DNA of 64,000 nt from Pogonophryne albipinna (GCA_028583405.1 CM053251.1:7654102-7718101); one strand, 5' to 3'; counted from the first letter of the stretch, positions 1 to 12,447 are shown. Notes: generated by a model from the sequence alone, not told the origin. Program-made: numbers and translations.

Positions 1-315
1 CATAGCAATTATATACAGTTTTTTTTAATTAACTATTAGTAGAGAATAACGAGTAATTAATATACTTTATAGAGATCTGCAGATAAATGTTTAGTCGTCT
101 CAAGCACCAACTATCAAATATCTCGCCTGATTGTTGGCATTTGACAATCACCTTTCCCTGAATTTTACTCAGGTGTAACTAAAGTCTGCTTTAAGGGTTG
201 TTTATATTTCACATCATTAATCAGAATCTGCAAAGTAACTCAAATAAATGTAGTGGAGTAAAAATACCAGGTTAACCTCTGAATTGTAGTGGAGTAGAAT
301 TACAAAGTAACAATG

Positions 316-712
316 AGCTGTCATGTGGGTATATATTAATGCTGCCCATTATGGATACAAGCGATTTTCACCCATTTAGTAATTACATGTTTTAAATGTG
401 TACACACCAATGTGTTTCCTATCGCCTAAACCTCCAGGGCTGTACACAGTTTAATACTGTCAACTTCTAATTTTGGGAAAAACGAAAACGTCTTTTAAAA
501 CTACAATTCCCAGTAGAGACGTGCCATAGAGAACATGTTGCGAAACACAATAGCCAGCATGTGTAGTTCTCGGGGGGCGTTCAAGTCCAGTTTTGAATAG
601 TCTGCCATGGTTTCGTTCCATTTCAAAGAGCTTGACGCTCGGTGTAACCTTGGCGCGCTGCCACTCCAACATCCAATCACAGAGCTTGAAGATTAATCAC
701 GGGGTTTGTCAA
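316..712 (+). repeat. Dispersed ~400-bp repeat, copy 1
   Basis: Direct copy of 13066-13475. It starts with a shared AGCTG.CATGTG.GTATATAT stretch and ends at GGGGTTTGTCAA. It contains the phrase ACTACAATTCCCAG, common in fish interspersed repeats. Differences are point changes, small indels and a poly-G expansion in copy 2 (13318-13335). Confidence 0.85.
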
Positions 713-1079
713 CGGGACTGTAGTCCCAAACGATAGCTGGGGATTATGGGTAGTGTAGTGTCTTCGGCCATCCTAAACTGAAATGTTTTTCGGATATCAT
801 ATCGCATTAACAACACCACATCTGGCGTCACAGAGATCTTCTGTTACTGTCCTTTCTTCTTAGAGGAAGTACAGAAACACGTAACTCTGGATTTGTTTTA
901 ATGTTTGAGGTGCAATAAACGACACAGCAGCTTTTTGGCATGTTAAAACTATTATTTTCTGCCTCATGAGAGTAACAGCTGGCGAAATTACCGCCTCGTC
1001 TACTGATTTCAAATGTGTGCTCTAAAATGATATTTATAAATGACTATTATCATTATTATAAGCAAGACAATAAATGGCA

Positions 1080-1226
1080 AAGATATGTAGAAAATAAACG
1101 TATTTGAGATACGTTCATAAGAAACGTAACGTGGGAGAAAATATGTTTCTAGAAGATATGTAGAAAATAAACGTATTTGAGATACGTTCATAACGAACGT
1201 AACGTGGGAGAAAATACGTTTCTAGC
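1080..1226 (+). repeat. 73-bp tandem duplication (two copies)
   Basis: Copy 1 starts at 1081 and copy 2 at 1154, both opening AGATATGTAGAAAATAAACG, and they differ at only a few positions. The unit carries inverted ACGT words (AACGTATTT, GATACGTTC, GAAACGTAACGTGG), so each unit can fold. It lies about 60 bp inside the presumed right terminus of the element. Confidence 0.9.
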
Positions 1227-1285
1227 TAAACGTAATTGAGAATGCAGTTTAGTTCTGTGGGAACGTATTTTTTAGGAGACAGGGT

Positions 1286-3599
1286 TGCTTTGAACTGTGT
1301 GTCCACGGCTGTTTCTCCACCTAATGCTGCGGGTTGACAAGCGGGACATATCAACGGTCAAACTACTATAATAAATTAGTTGCCTATTTCCAGATTGTTT
1401 CGGAAGGCATTTACCTTTTTCTTTTCACCTGACGCAGTATCTTTTTGTTTCTCTTCTTTGTGTCCACCTGACCTTTCAACTCTCCAGCGCCCCCTGGGGA
1501 AGCGCCCCTTATAGTTTTAGGCTACAGCTATTTTATACAGTGTATGTTTTACACAATTTCTTCTAAGAAATTAAATATCTGACTCTTAATTTGGTTAATA
1601 ACCTACGTCACCAGCTGCTTTTAACATAGGTAAAATGTTGAGGAATAGAGATGTGTTGCCACTTCAAAGACATGTAGGCTATTCATAACTTTAGTCCAAC
1701 CCATCTCAGCTTGTGTAACTTTATATGTTCTGCTCCCAATAGGAGGGGTTGACACCACCGATAAGTCTTTTTTCTAAGTCCAACATCTGGCTGTCAAAGA
1801 ATGCCAAATCCTGGCTGCAAGTAAAGGAAGCTGCTGGGTGGACCTGTAATAACATAAAAGACCATTATGTACATTTTTGAGTGACGTTGATCTATTGCCT
1901 TTTCCAGTAGAGGACCTTACACTTGGTAAGACTCAAAGACAGAGGTGGCAGAGCAGCTGGGTTTACATTCGCTGTTATGGCCCTTGTTCGGTGACAGATG
2001 CATAATGCCATAACAAGTCAGTGACAAGTGATGTTGCAGCAAAACCTCACGGTTGCTTCAGATCAGAGGAAACTCAACCACTGAGATATTCAAAAGCTAA
2101 GTGTGTGGTTGTGTATGTATAGGGAACGTGTGCGTTTTTCGGCTTATACTCGTGCATGATTGCGGCACGTGCACCCGCCTAAAGCTGATAGGGAGAGCAG
2201 CATGTCTGGAATCATTTAAACAGAGTGAGAACATTCCCGCATGTGGAATCATTCCTCCCTATAGGAGTGTCATTGTTTCCAAAGAAAGTTTTGCTTTGAC
2301 TCAGGTAGAAATGTTTCCTATTTCATTTTTTCCTCTCAGCTATAAAGTCTACACAAAAATGCTAGGAATGAATCCATTCAGAAGGAAACCATGATGTGCT
2401 GCTTAAATAATTAGGATCGATGACCCAGTTTAGTGAGACTGAGGAAAATATATGCAATAATGTCATGTCTCTGTACGTTACGGATACATATTTTGATTAC
2501 ATTTACTGTAAATAGTATTCAGAGTGAGTAACATTTACTGTAGGAAACAACAGAAGCATTGTACTTCTGAGACAAAGTGGATACAAATTCCGAACTTTTG
2601 TGGTTGTATAAAGAATGAGACTGGTGTTATTTTCTAATTGTTTTATTGTCAAAAATCCTTTCAAAACCCCCAAACCAAAATGTGTTCAATTCAATTTCTC
2701 TCTGGCTTCACTCGTCTGTCACACTCAGCCCCAAGCACTGGTCCCTATTAAGTTAAACACAGTCATTTCCTTAGAGAGCTGTTTAAAAGCTAAGGAAATT
2801 GTACATTTGTTGAGGACTATTTTCAGAGGAGGATCAATACACATTAGGGTGCTCCAATGAGTAATACTCAGCAGGATAGTGTATATGGGCATGGACTCAA
2901 CGTAAACTCCAGTGCCCAGCTTCCTAAAAATTAATGAACATGTCACCCAGTGCAATATTGTGGCTCATTGATGTCTAGTTAATAGTTTCTGGAAAACAAT
3001 GGAGCTCTGTGGCACAGAGGAAAAAGCCTAAGATCTGGTTTTTACTCTTCGTGTGATGTGTTGGCATTACCAAAATATATCACCAGCATTATCCTTTTAA
3101 AATGTAAATATTTGAGTAACAGTTCTTGGATATATAACATGTGTTAACCCGTTTTTTTTTGCTGACCACTGAGCGTGCTTTATTTTTTGCTGATATCCAG
3201 AATAACAGAATACTATCATCTCATTATTACGATATACAGTATTTCTTCAAGTCAACTGCCAAATAAAGTCAAATAATACGTTTGATTTAATATTTAGTTC
3301 CTTTTTTGAAATAATGTACAGTCCACACTTTAATGCAAATGCTTCAGTATAGCCAACACTTTGACATGTTCAAGTTACTACCAACCATTGATCATGATTT
3401 TCTCCATTGATTGTCCAGTTAAGGATAGTCAAAAGACACCACAGTGTACACTAGCTTTGCCTTTCTGAATTCTGCAATAGTCCTTTATGTTATATTTCAG
3501 CATCATTATACTACCTTCTAAAAGTTTTAGTTTAACAATCTGAATTTCATTTAATCCCCAAATAATTTTCTTGAGACTCATAACTAGTTTAAAGCCATA
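1286..3599. other. No gene seen
   Basis: AT-rich sequence with only short chance reading frames and no splice-supported or family-recognisable protein. At 1485-1499 there is a CAGCGCCCCCTGGGG word that resembles a CTCF-type core, but such words are also common inside fish repeats. Nothing else can be supported. Confidence 0.5.
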
Positions 3600-3758
3600 T
3601 ATGCACCACTTCGAGCAAAATGGGCAGTGGCCCTGACTCACACCCCTCTCACATGTACGGCTCTCCCCGCGGTGGCACGGGCGGCCAGCCACATAGTTGC
3701 CTGTGGTGAAGGCCCTGCACAGGCAGCACTGGAATAGAAGTTTATTACTGGCCACCAA
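3600..3758 (-). other. GC-rich, cysteine-rich candidate exon (unproven)
   Basis: A short GC-rich island in AT-rich surroundings. On the minus strand it encodes a cysteine-rich stretch including TTGNYVAGRPCHRGES and CERGVSQGHCPFC. The spacing loosely recalls the C-terminal part of CAP/CRISP-type secreted proteins (GNY..G.PY..G..C). The open frame continues to 3429 into AT-rich, low-quality protein. No clear splice pair or neighbouring exon was found. It may be a decayed exon or chance. Confidence 0.15.
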
Positions 3759-3759
3759 G

Positions 3760-4696
3760 TCAAGCCCTGCTCACCAAATTGATACCTTGGAACAAATATA
3801 ACGTAGAAAATCACATGTACGCATAAACTGTGAAGCAAACACGCACCCTTGCACGACTAAACTCATAGATGGAGACGTACGCTCGCAACGCACACATACA
3901 TACAAGTTAAAGGCTATACTTTGAAAGTTCCTGTTGAGGCGCAAGTGGGTGAGAAATGTGGGCACATTGTTCAGTCTCTAAGATTCACCAGTTCAGTGAG
4001 GAGAGAAACCTAAAAATAAGATGCGAGATTGAAGGTTTTCTTAAAGATTGAGAGGAATAATGAAAAGGATAAGAATAACAGTCACGAGTGATATATGTGT
4101 GAATCTTAGACTTACACAAAACCTAAAGAATCATTTTATCCTATCTGTTTTATAGAGGGAAAACCTTTTCAAGGGTTTCGAAGAAAGCTCTTACTCTGAT
4201 GAATAAATCAGATGTAAATGTGACAAGTGGCCCTATCAGCAGGCGATCATGTCAGTGTAATTTAAGACATGATGTCACATCAATGCCTACTGAAACCACT
4301 GTTACCAACATTTCCCAATACTAGGTGGTTTTGTCAGACAAGCTTCAGATATGTGCTACACACACACTTAATCACGGTCTTGAATAAGGTTTGGCTCCAA
4401 ACGTTTGGTTGAAGCTTGATCACACTCAATAAAGAAGCGAAAACAACTGACTTTTGACTGAGTGAATTTTATTGCACCATTCAGAACTTCAGACAACGTG
4501 GAAGTTCTGATCATTACAAATCTGATTTGTGTTAGAGACTGTGAAAATTGAAAAAAAGCTTGACTTTAAACTGGACTCACAAAAAAGGTCAATAAAGCTA
4601 TTTGTATGTCTTGCCTGGCCCATTGTACTGTTGAGGAGGCTTTAACAACCAGAGCATGGTCTATTTTCCGCTGTAAGGAGTAATTTTTTTTCACTT
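3760..4696. other. No gene seen
   Basis: AT-rich sequence. No protein family, RNA gene or bounded repeat could be supported. Confidence 0.5.
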
Positions 4697-5105
4697 AAAG
4701 GAATAGTTTGGATGTTTTAATGGGGTTGTATGAGGTTCTTATCCATGGTTAGTGCATGGGGTCAGCATGCCCCAGTTTGGTAAAACCGACGGGAGTACCG
4801 GCGCAGAAGCAAAGTGTGTTGATCCTCCACAGCAATCCAGGGATATTAGCCACCTTAAGAAAACAAAATGTTAGTTTGAGTTTATGCTTCAAATATTTAG
4901 AATATTCCTCTTTGCCTTACCGTTAGATCTTTCTAAATATTATATTTCTCTCTAATCATGTTATACTATTTATCGCCGTGAAACCCTCATAAACAATATT
5001 GGATATGTTGCCTTTAAAACATGTATTCCCCCCTTTAGATGGAAATGTGGTACCTTTGTGATCCCCTGACTTTCCATCTAGCGCCATCATCAGGACAACA
5101 TTTTC
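4697..5105 (+). repeat. Teleost interspersed-repeat fragments
   Basis: Starts with TTAAAGGAATAGTTTGGATG and runs into GGTTGTATGAGGTTCTTATC and a ..CCCCAGTTTGG..GGGAGTACCGGC.. block. I recognise this wording from common fish interspersed repeats. At 5068-5102 a second typical phrase (CTTTCCATCTAGCGCCATCATC) occurs. No termini or target duplication were resolved, so borders are approximate and class is not assigned. Confidence 0.4.
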
Positions 5106-8100
5106 AACATGTCCAATCCTTTGATTTATGACCAAGCTTATTAAGTTTCTATTAGCCTCAGCTGCACTTAGTGCTGCTAATCAGCAAACTTATTCCAAAG
5201 CCCCGCTGTGCTTTGCATCAGAGAGCTGTTAGGCTGTTGATTTTTTTTAAATGTAAAAAAGGGGAAGTATTTCTTCCCACATAGTTATATCTCAGCAGGA
5301 TAGCAAAGGCTTCAAAACAGCATTTAAAAGGACAGAATATACTTGTTGAGCTTGGAAATGAATGATGTATAACAATCCTTTAAGTTCTTTGTAGTCATAT
5401 TTACAAGCCTAATCTGATTTGATCTGGTCTGTTTACTATATCAAAAATAATCTGTAAAGTAACCATACAATATTTACCTCTGAGATGTAGTAGCATAAAG
5501 CACGAAGAAATTATTTTAGTTATCTTCCACCACTGTAGGACTGTGTAAAAAATACAAAAACCATTTGAAAGATGTATTAATCAAAGTATTATGACTTACT
5601 GTACAGAAAGTGCACGCATTGAGTTAGAGAAATGTACAGAAATCCCTTTTATTTTTTGCTTCTTTTGTCTTTACACACTGCCTTTCTTTACTATATGCTT
5701 TGGCAACATATTCCAGATGTAATGCCAGCAAAGTAAACTGATATTAAAAAGGTGACTGAAAAACAGAAATCTTTGGCAAAGCTCTCTCCTCTGGGAGCTT
5801 TTGGAGTCAATAAACGTTCTGCCCACTTCCAGGCTGCACTGGTGGAGTCACTGGGCACATGATCAATGACTTCTCCTCCCTCTGCTTGACGAGGTGAGCC
5901 TAATTTGGAACCAAGGGGGTTTTCTAATTGTCGGTTTTGTTTGCTAAGCAGTTTGGCTTTCATTCAGCAAGTCCATAGAGAGACCCCTAGTGTTGGAAAC
6001 CTAGAACTACATCCATCGGTCAAAGCTTGGTGTTTATGGTGTGTGAAGGTCCTCTGTGACTGTTGTGTGTTTTGAGATGAGCAGATAATGGACAGTAAAT
6101 AGAAACCATGGGACACGTTGGACGAATGAATCTCATTTAGCTGCAAACTCTCACAACTCTGGGGGTTTTAATTTGATTTGGCTGGAAGTTGATTTTTCCA
6201 GAATGCCTCATGGAAGTCCTCCAAAATTAACTTCCTGGATATTCTACAGGGCCTCTATGTCTACATCCATTCTCATACCCAAATGGTGCTCTGGCCAACT
6301 TTACGGTGGTGTGTTTCTGTCAGGGCATGATAGCAATCCAAATAGAACAAGAGGGAGAGAAAGGGTGCGTAAAGAAGAAAGAGACAGCAGGGAGAAGTGC
6401 TGAAGAAAATGCAAGCAAGAGGAACCTTGAGAGTCACAATTATCTGAAATTAAGATTATTAGATGGCATTGTTATAAAGGATAAATCGTCCAGTAATTCG
6501 TCCAGTAATTTGCTAAAACCAGAGGTCCCATCATGGGGGGCGGGACCCCCACAAGGGGTCAGAAGATCATTTAAAAGATGGTGTGATGATTAACAGCTGA
6601 GGAAAGAAAACATACATATGATATGAGCTGGACAAAGTTATTCCGATTTCCCCTCTTTTCCTTTCTTTGAATGTATCACCAGTTTGTACTAGAGAGCCTT
6701 ACTTTAAGGCACTTTTACTCACGAAAAACTGGGTTAAAAGTATTACAATATGGAAAAGGGATGTGCTTTCACTCAATGTCCTTCTCTCTTCTCTGCTTCC
6801 CTCTTTCTCTCTGAGAAAGCGGCCATTGTTTCCTAATTAATACACCATGTGTTTGAAGCGCAGACTGAAGGAGGTACAATCTATGAAAGATTAATAGCAG
6901 ACGATATCCCGCCACATTGGACATCAATTAGTAATACAAGTATCTACACTTTGAACACTTCTTGTGGTGTTCTTGTGAAGTCAAATAAGAGCTGGTTATG
7001 ATCATGTTTTAAGCAGTGCGCTCCATTTTTGTTACTAAGACAAGGGCTGAAAGGGATATAAAAGTGTCTGCAGCTAATGTTCATTGGATTAGCTTGGCTT
7101 TGAAATCAAACAATGTTCAAGTAAATAAATGCTATCATTTTAATTGAATATGGGTGTTTCGTTGTTTTGTTTTTTACACTTTACCGTCCAATAAACACAT
7201 TGTCCAATAAACACACTGTATGTATCATGCCAGTTGATGATTGCCTGGCCATGTGTGTGATTGTGCCATTGGTCGCACAGAGGTACTGCTTTGCTACTGT
7301 TGTGGCAGTGAGCACAGAGAAGCAGCCGGCTGAAGACAGGAAGTTGGACAGATCCTCCTTCACAGTTTACGACTGAGAACAAATAAAGTCAGCCGAGAAG
7401 AAAAACGACGGGTGCTCTGCACGTTTATACAAAAGCTCATTAGTGTGAGATCAGGTCCAGGTTTACAGCCAACCTCTCCCCTCTCCGTGCCAACTACACA
7501 ACCTGTGATTATTCCTCTTTAAGTATAAGCCTGAGACCTACAGCACTGCTTCTTCCCCTTTAAAGACTTGTTGCTATTTTTTCTTCAGGGAGAGGACAGT
7601 GTTTAAAGAGATGATTTCAGTGCTGTAATGCTACCTCCTGTGCCACGGACAGACATCTGCCCCGCACATTTCAAGATGTTCATCTGGGGAGCGTTTTTGG
7701 CTGCAGTAAAATCCCTTATATTTCCATTCACCAACATATTTGATACTCAACCAGCAGTGGCCCCTCACACTCACTTTACACAAAGTGAACAGGGTGTCTG
7801 TTGAAATGACTAATCTAAGATCAACTAGAGATTACCAGAGTGAAAGTGACGTGATACTAGAGGAAATGTTTGGCCTGTGAGTTGAGGCAGCACGTGTTTA
7901 ATAAAAGGGAGGGGGATATTGTGTTACTTGAAGGATGCCTGCCTGCTCTACCCCCTCCCCTCCTCTCATCTTCCTCTCTTCTCGCTCAGGAGGACAGCAC
8001 TGCAAAGGAAAGGAAACTCTCTGTATCTCAAAGCCAGCCGTGATATCATGGAAAGGCTGACAGTCAGTCAGGTGTGGGAGAGAGTCAAAGGAATTGTTGC

Positions 8101-8699
8101 TCCTCTCTCAAGATCCTCAGATGTTTAACAAATGTGATTTATCCAAAGCTTGCAATCATATGGAATTCATTCTGAGTTGTTTAAATATTTTATCAAACCA
8201 ATAATGTAGTTTCATCATTACTTCTTGCCCAGGAAAATTAGGCAAAGGTTGCTTCAAGTGTTTCTAAAAGCTTAAACTCTGCGCACTTCAATTCTATTAG
8301 TTTAAAAGGTAACAAATGTCTACGGGGAACAAACAATTCAGTCGCAGTCTGACTAGGAGAGCTCAGGATTTTTCCTCACAGAAAAACTGTTGCTCAGCTT
8401 TTGACCATGAAAGCAAAGCTCTCATTTCCCGCTGACTACTGTGAAAGAGGATCATACAATTGACTCCATGTGTGATTTTATGATGAACCTTCCAGTTACC
8501 AGCGGCTGGACGGCATTCCTTCTATTAAGATCTATTAAAATCTACTTGAAGACATGCATAGCATAGCTTTAGTCTTTGAGATGAATACGGCTTTTTGTGG
8601 ATAGCTGTTTCATATAAGTATCTCTTTTATAGTCTTGAATGTGTGTGGCAAATATTTGAAAGTGAAGAGAGATTATTTGCAAAGTCATGGCAAGAGTTG
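5106..8699. other. No gene seen; one repeat fragment
   Basis: No supportable coding region. At about 5440-5525 lies a fragment (CTGTAAAGTAAC...TATTTACCTCTGAGATGTAG) that also occurs at about 228-300, so both are pieces of one dispersed repeat. A 17-bp word, GTCCAATAAACACA, is tandemly doubled at 7187-7219. Frames in 6173-6593 and 7140-7382 overlap each other on both strands and look like chance. Confidence 0.45.
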
Positions 8700-9310
8700 G
8701 ATTTATCAGGGGTATTCCACTTTTGTTGCTGAACATTTGACAACACTTTAATAAAAGATTTCCCGTCTCTTAGCCTGGAGCGCTAACCAATAGAAGCGCA
8801 AGTCTAACATACTGTAGTGATGTCACTATTTTAAGTAAGTAAACAAAGGAGTACAATCGAGGCGTTTCAGGCAGGGGTGTGGGAGAGAAACTCCCTCTGG
8901 ATAGAACTTAGGAGGAAGATTTTAGCCTTTGCAAACTATGCATACAAATATTTATAACACACTATAAGAAAGGGAAAACCCCAACAAAAGCATAAAAGGC
9001 CCCCAGGACATAGGGGTTCACCAGGGAAGGAGGAGAAAAGGTAATCATATATGTAAGACACATTATTTTTAGAGATCCATTCAGTCTTGAAATGTAAAGG
9101 TTTGATGAACCGACAAAGAGTTTTAGTGTCTTTTAGCTAAATAACTTTGGTTTAACTACCTGCAACTTTACTGTTGTGTCTCACTCCCACTGCTCTCTTC
9201 AGCCTCCTCAGCTGCTGTGAGAATCTCTAGAAATCCACTCTCCACCGCTTGTTTTTACTGCCCCCAATTGGTTAAAGAATAATCAGTTATCGCAGGTGTT
9301 AGTAATCAGA
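8700..9310. repeat. Interspersed-repeat fragments
   Basis: The stretch 8760-9005 has the wording (GTGATGTCACTA, GAGGCGTTTCAGGCAGGG, GAGAAACTCCCTCTGG) that I associate with the inner part of TTAA-flanked fish elements such as those at 16540, 28726 and 44142. Also, 9253-9300 (CTGCCCCCAATTGG...AATCAGTTATCGCAGGT) matches 16984-17022 (CCGCCCCCAAGTGG...AATCAGTTATTGCAGGT). Borders are approximate. Confidence 0.35.
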
Positions 9311-9610
9311 TGAACATTCCAGAAGTTTGGAGACTCCGGCCTCTTCAGTGAGATCGTTTGCAACTATTCTTACAACAATAGGATGTTTTCAATATTTTTC
9401 TTCCCGAAAAAAATAAGCAATGAAACAACACCTTAAGCTCTGAAAACTTTAATTTCTAGTTTACAATAAAAAATAAGTGAATGAAAAACCTATACGATGA
9501 TGTATTGATGGAACTCCAGACTATTGTTTTTCCGCTGAAAGTGGGGGGACTCACCGACAGGAATTTTTTAGGAAACACTGACTGTAATTTATATGGTCAA
9601 GTTTAGCGTC

Positions 9611-10024
9611 TACTTTTTCATTTTTTCATTTAATCTTTTATTTGAATAGGGACAATGCACATTAATGAACACTTTAGACAAATAATGCTGCAAGTGTAAA
9701 TATGCCGGATTTTAGCTTTGAGCTAATTTCCATCCGTAGTCCCTGACATACAACATATAAATTAAGAACATGACATTTTTAAACATAGCAAAAAATAAAT
9801 ACATGATATGCAAAAGAGCAAGAGCAGCACACACAAGTATTTACCACATGGCAGTACAATATAGCAGCAACAACATATTAAGTGCAAGAGATGATACAAG
9901 AGCTACATAAAGTGCAAGAGGAGATACCCCTGTGTTAAAGTGCATTTAGCGGTGATTGCACGTCTGTTTGTTTCTCAACCATTCTTTGAGTTGACCGTTA
10001 AAACTATTGAGAGTGGGACAATCC
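9611..10024 (-). mobile_element. 3' end of a non-LTR retrotransposon (LINE), distal piece
   Basis: On the minus strand 10024-9946 encodes the C-terminal tail DCPTLNSFNGQLKEWLR and then a stop. It is followed by a ~330-bp AT-rich 3' untranslated part ending near 9611 at a pyrimidine-rich (poly-A on minus) tract. The residues DCPT are also the last LINE residues at the other side of the 10025-14200 insertion (14209-14201), so this is the same LINE split in two. The duplicated codons come from the 9-bp target duplication. Confidence 0.75.
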
Positions 10025-10601
10025 AACCCAGTCTCATAAAAAAACGTGTTATAACTACGTTGGTCCAGAACGTAGGACGTAGTATTTCTACAAAAACGCC
10101 TCTGAAATTGTAAGATCCCTACGTTTTTTTTCACCATTCATTCCAATGGCTGGCGTCTATGTCACGTGATCTTCACATTTCTCCCTGCAGAAAAAAAAAA
10201 CATGGCCGAACTTCGTTTTATTCTCGGTGTAAAATGCCTATTTTAAAGTTAGTTTGGCCATTAAAATGCGTTTTGATGTCATTTGATGCGAGAAATATGA
10301 GTTGTTATTTCAGATTATGTGTGCAGTGGATGCACATGATCTTTAGTTTGCTAGTTATTACGAAGATTACTTCAGGAAATTGTGTCGATACAACGTTTTC
10401 ATTGTTACCAAGGTGGTTGCTAGGGACGCTGCTATCGATATTATTTCTGTTATGTTGTGTAACAGTTTAATGGTGTAATCTTTATTGCTACCCCCTTCCC
10501 CGTCAATGTATAGTGTTGGTCCACAGCGCAAACGTATTAGTTTAACAAAATCCGCATCTAAAATTGTGGCATAGATACGTTATTTTCCCCTGTGCAATTC
10601 T
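10025..10601 (+). repeat. Left long terminal inverted repeat
   Basis: 577 bp, near identical to the complement of 13629-14200, with a few substitutions and short indels. Subterminal sequence is rich in ACGT words (ACTACGTTGGTCC, GTAGGACGTAG). Homology stops sharply after GTGCAATTCT. A 103-codon frame (10159-10470) exists in both arms, but all six nucleotide differences between the copies within it change amino acids, so I do not treat it as a gene. Confidence 0.92.
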
Positions 10602-10777
10602 AGTCTCACATCTCACATCACATCGTCATAAACAAATACCGGAAACAGACCGAAAACACTTTATTCCGAGTGTGCTTGCTTTTCTCTTTGGAGGTCATCA
10701 CATAACGGCATTGTAATACACGGTTCGGCTGCATTAAATATTACATATCTGCCGTAGTTCTCTATTTATAGAGCCCT

Positions 10778-12116
10778 GGGGCCTCATTTATAACGCCGTG
10801 AGTAGGATTCACGTGGGAAGGTTGCTTACGTAGTAGAAATAAAAATAATAGGAACAGATATTTTCCGACATTTTCCGATTCACCAAACATTGCGTACCGG
10901 CGAGGAAAGTGCGTACGGCACTTCCTACGCCGGTTTCCCTTTATAAATCACAACCGACTCGAAATGCGTGCAGCTTTTGCGGGCTTCACGTAACGCCCAT
11001 ATTTGCCTATAAATAGTCAAAGAAACGCCCATTCATTCATTCATTTGAACTGACTTTATGAAGAAGATCGCAGGAAATGACGACAGAACAGCTAAAAAAT
11101 ACATCTCACACCGTGTCAGATTTTGGTTATTTTGGGGAGGTCGAGATAAATCATATTGTTTGGTGGATGCAGTTTGAACCAGAGTAGCAGCATGGAGGTC
11201 GGATCGTCACCAAAATAAATAAATAAGTGGTCCGAAAAAGGTTAATGACAAAAAGAATACACATAGCCTTCCTCAGGCAGTGCGTTTGTACCGGGGACAG
11301 GAGACACCTCCTTGATGAGAGACTGTAAGAAATGATCGGGGAATCCCCCCGGTGTGGAGTTATGACGACTGGATCTGAGTTATGTTTTCGTATTTGGTGG
11401 TTTGTGTCCCAGCTGTCGATCAGCTGTGCGCAGCGTCTCCACTGCAGCAACTCTATATCCACCAGTTAAAGGAAATACAACTAATGTGCTGTGTTATATT
11501 AGCTGTACAATTTACCACATATGGTGTTCTTAGTTTCCATACCTCCTGTGTTTTACGAGCGACTTATCAAGTCTTGGCAAACGGCATAAAACATGATTAA
11601 ACGTGATAGTATATAAAACCATGCTCGTATCTAAATCCTATAGAAATGCAAAACGGCGTCAGTTTAGACGTAATGCTGTCCTCCTGCCTCATTTATGAGA
11701 AACATTTCATAACATTAACACAACATATTCGAGGTGGTTTTAAATAACATATCCGTATTTATTTATTTCTCCAAGTTATGTTTTTGTGTGCACTGAGGAG
11801 TCTCAAACAGGCGTTTGTTAAATCATTTTAAGATCAGCTTTAATCAATGTTTGAAAATGAATTCTTCATATGATAACTGAGAGGTAACATTTTATTTATG
11901 GTATTATTTCCACATATTTCTCTCCATTCTTCCTTCTGCCAACGGTGTCGCAGTTTCTCGTCTCTCCCGTTTTTGTGCTTAGTGCGTACGCATGGGTTAG
12001 AGTTTGCGTGGAGGACCGCACGTTTTCCCGTCAAGTTAGTATTTTATAAATCGCAAACATTGCGTAGAAACTGGCGTATGTCATTTTTTGAGCATATATC
12101 CCTTTATAAATGAGGC
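10778..12116. mobile_element. Harbinger-like non-autonomous element nested in the Mutator-like element
   Basis: Left end reads GGGGCCTCATTTATAA and right end TTTATAAATGAGGC, so the termini share GCCTCATTTATAA as an inverted repeat. Both subterminal regions carry GCGTACG-type words (TTGCGTACCGGCG near 10891; GTGCGTACGCATGG near 11981), a style known from fish PIF/Harbinger elements. No transposase frame survives and the 3-bp target duplication is not clear because the right terminus looks decayed. Superfamily is inferred from wording. Confidence 0.6.
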
Positions 12117-12382
12117 TTCTAGACAAACATGAGGAACTGCCGCCAACACTGAAAACGTGACATGGATCATAAATATATCTGCCATTAAACAACATCTTAC
12201 ATTTCTTTTCACACAATACGTCTCCTTGCAGTATCAACACTAATTCGGCTGACTTTTATATTTGATCCAATTGGTAGATAGGCTGTATTTACACCATAAA
12301 GGTGCACAGCTGATGTAAAGGGACACCTAGTGGTTAAAGCATGTTATTGAATTTCATTATTTTTATTATTAGATATTAATAG

Positions 12383-12447
12383 GATCCCTATAAAGTATAT
12401 TCATTACTCGTTATTCTCTACTAATAGTTAATTAAAGACTGTATATC
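12383..12447 (-). repeat. 65-bp inverted match to 11-76
   Basis: The complement of this stretch matches 11-76 almost base for base, including AACTATTAGTAGAGAATAAC and GAATATACTTTATAG, with differences mainly in a T-run. The two copies lie 12.3 kb apart in opposite orientation, whereas the nearby 316/13066 repeat pair is in direct orientation. Confidence 0.85.

Larger units (their letters stand above)
1..1285. mobile_element. Right part of a long-TIR (Mutator-like?) element, cut by window edge
   Basis: No gene is seen. Two things link this block to the complete element at 10025-14200. First, 316-712 is a direct, roughly 85-90% copy of 13066-13475, which lies in the right half of that element. 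Second, the block ends near 1272-1285 in a motif whose complement reads AACCCTGTCTCC, close to the terminus AACCCAGTCTCA of the complete element, followed inward by ACGT-rich sequence of the same style. Order and orientation (shared repeat, then terminus) are the same in both. The left end lies outside the window, so class and target duplication cannot be tested. The family assignment is inference. Confidence 0.45.

Noticed and set aside
1485..1499. CTCF-like core CAGCGCCCCCTGGGG
   Set aside because: A single short match, and similar CGCCCCC words occur in dispersed repeats here (9253, 16984); not enough for a regulatory call.
10159..10470. 103-codon frame in both arms of the long-TIR element (also 13760-14071 minus)
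   Set aside because: All six nucleotide differences between the two copies within the frame change amino acids and none is silent, so there is no sign of coding constraint.
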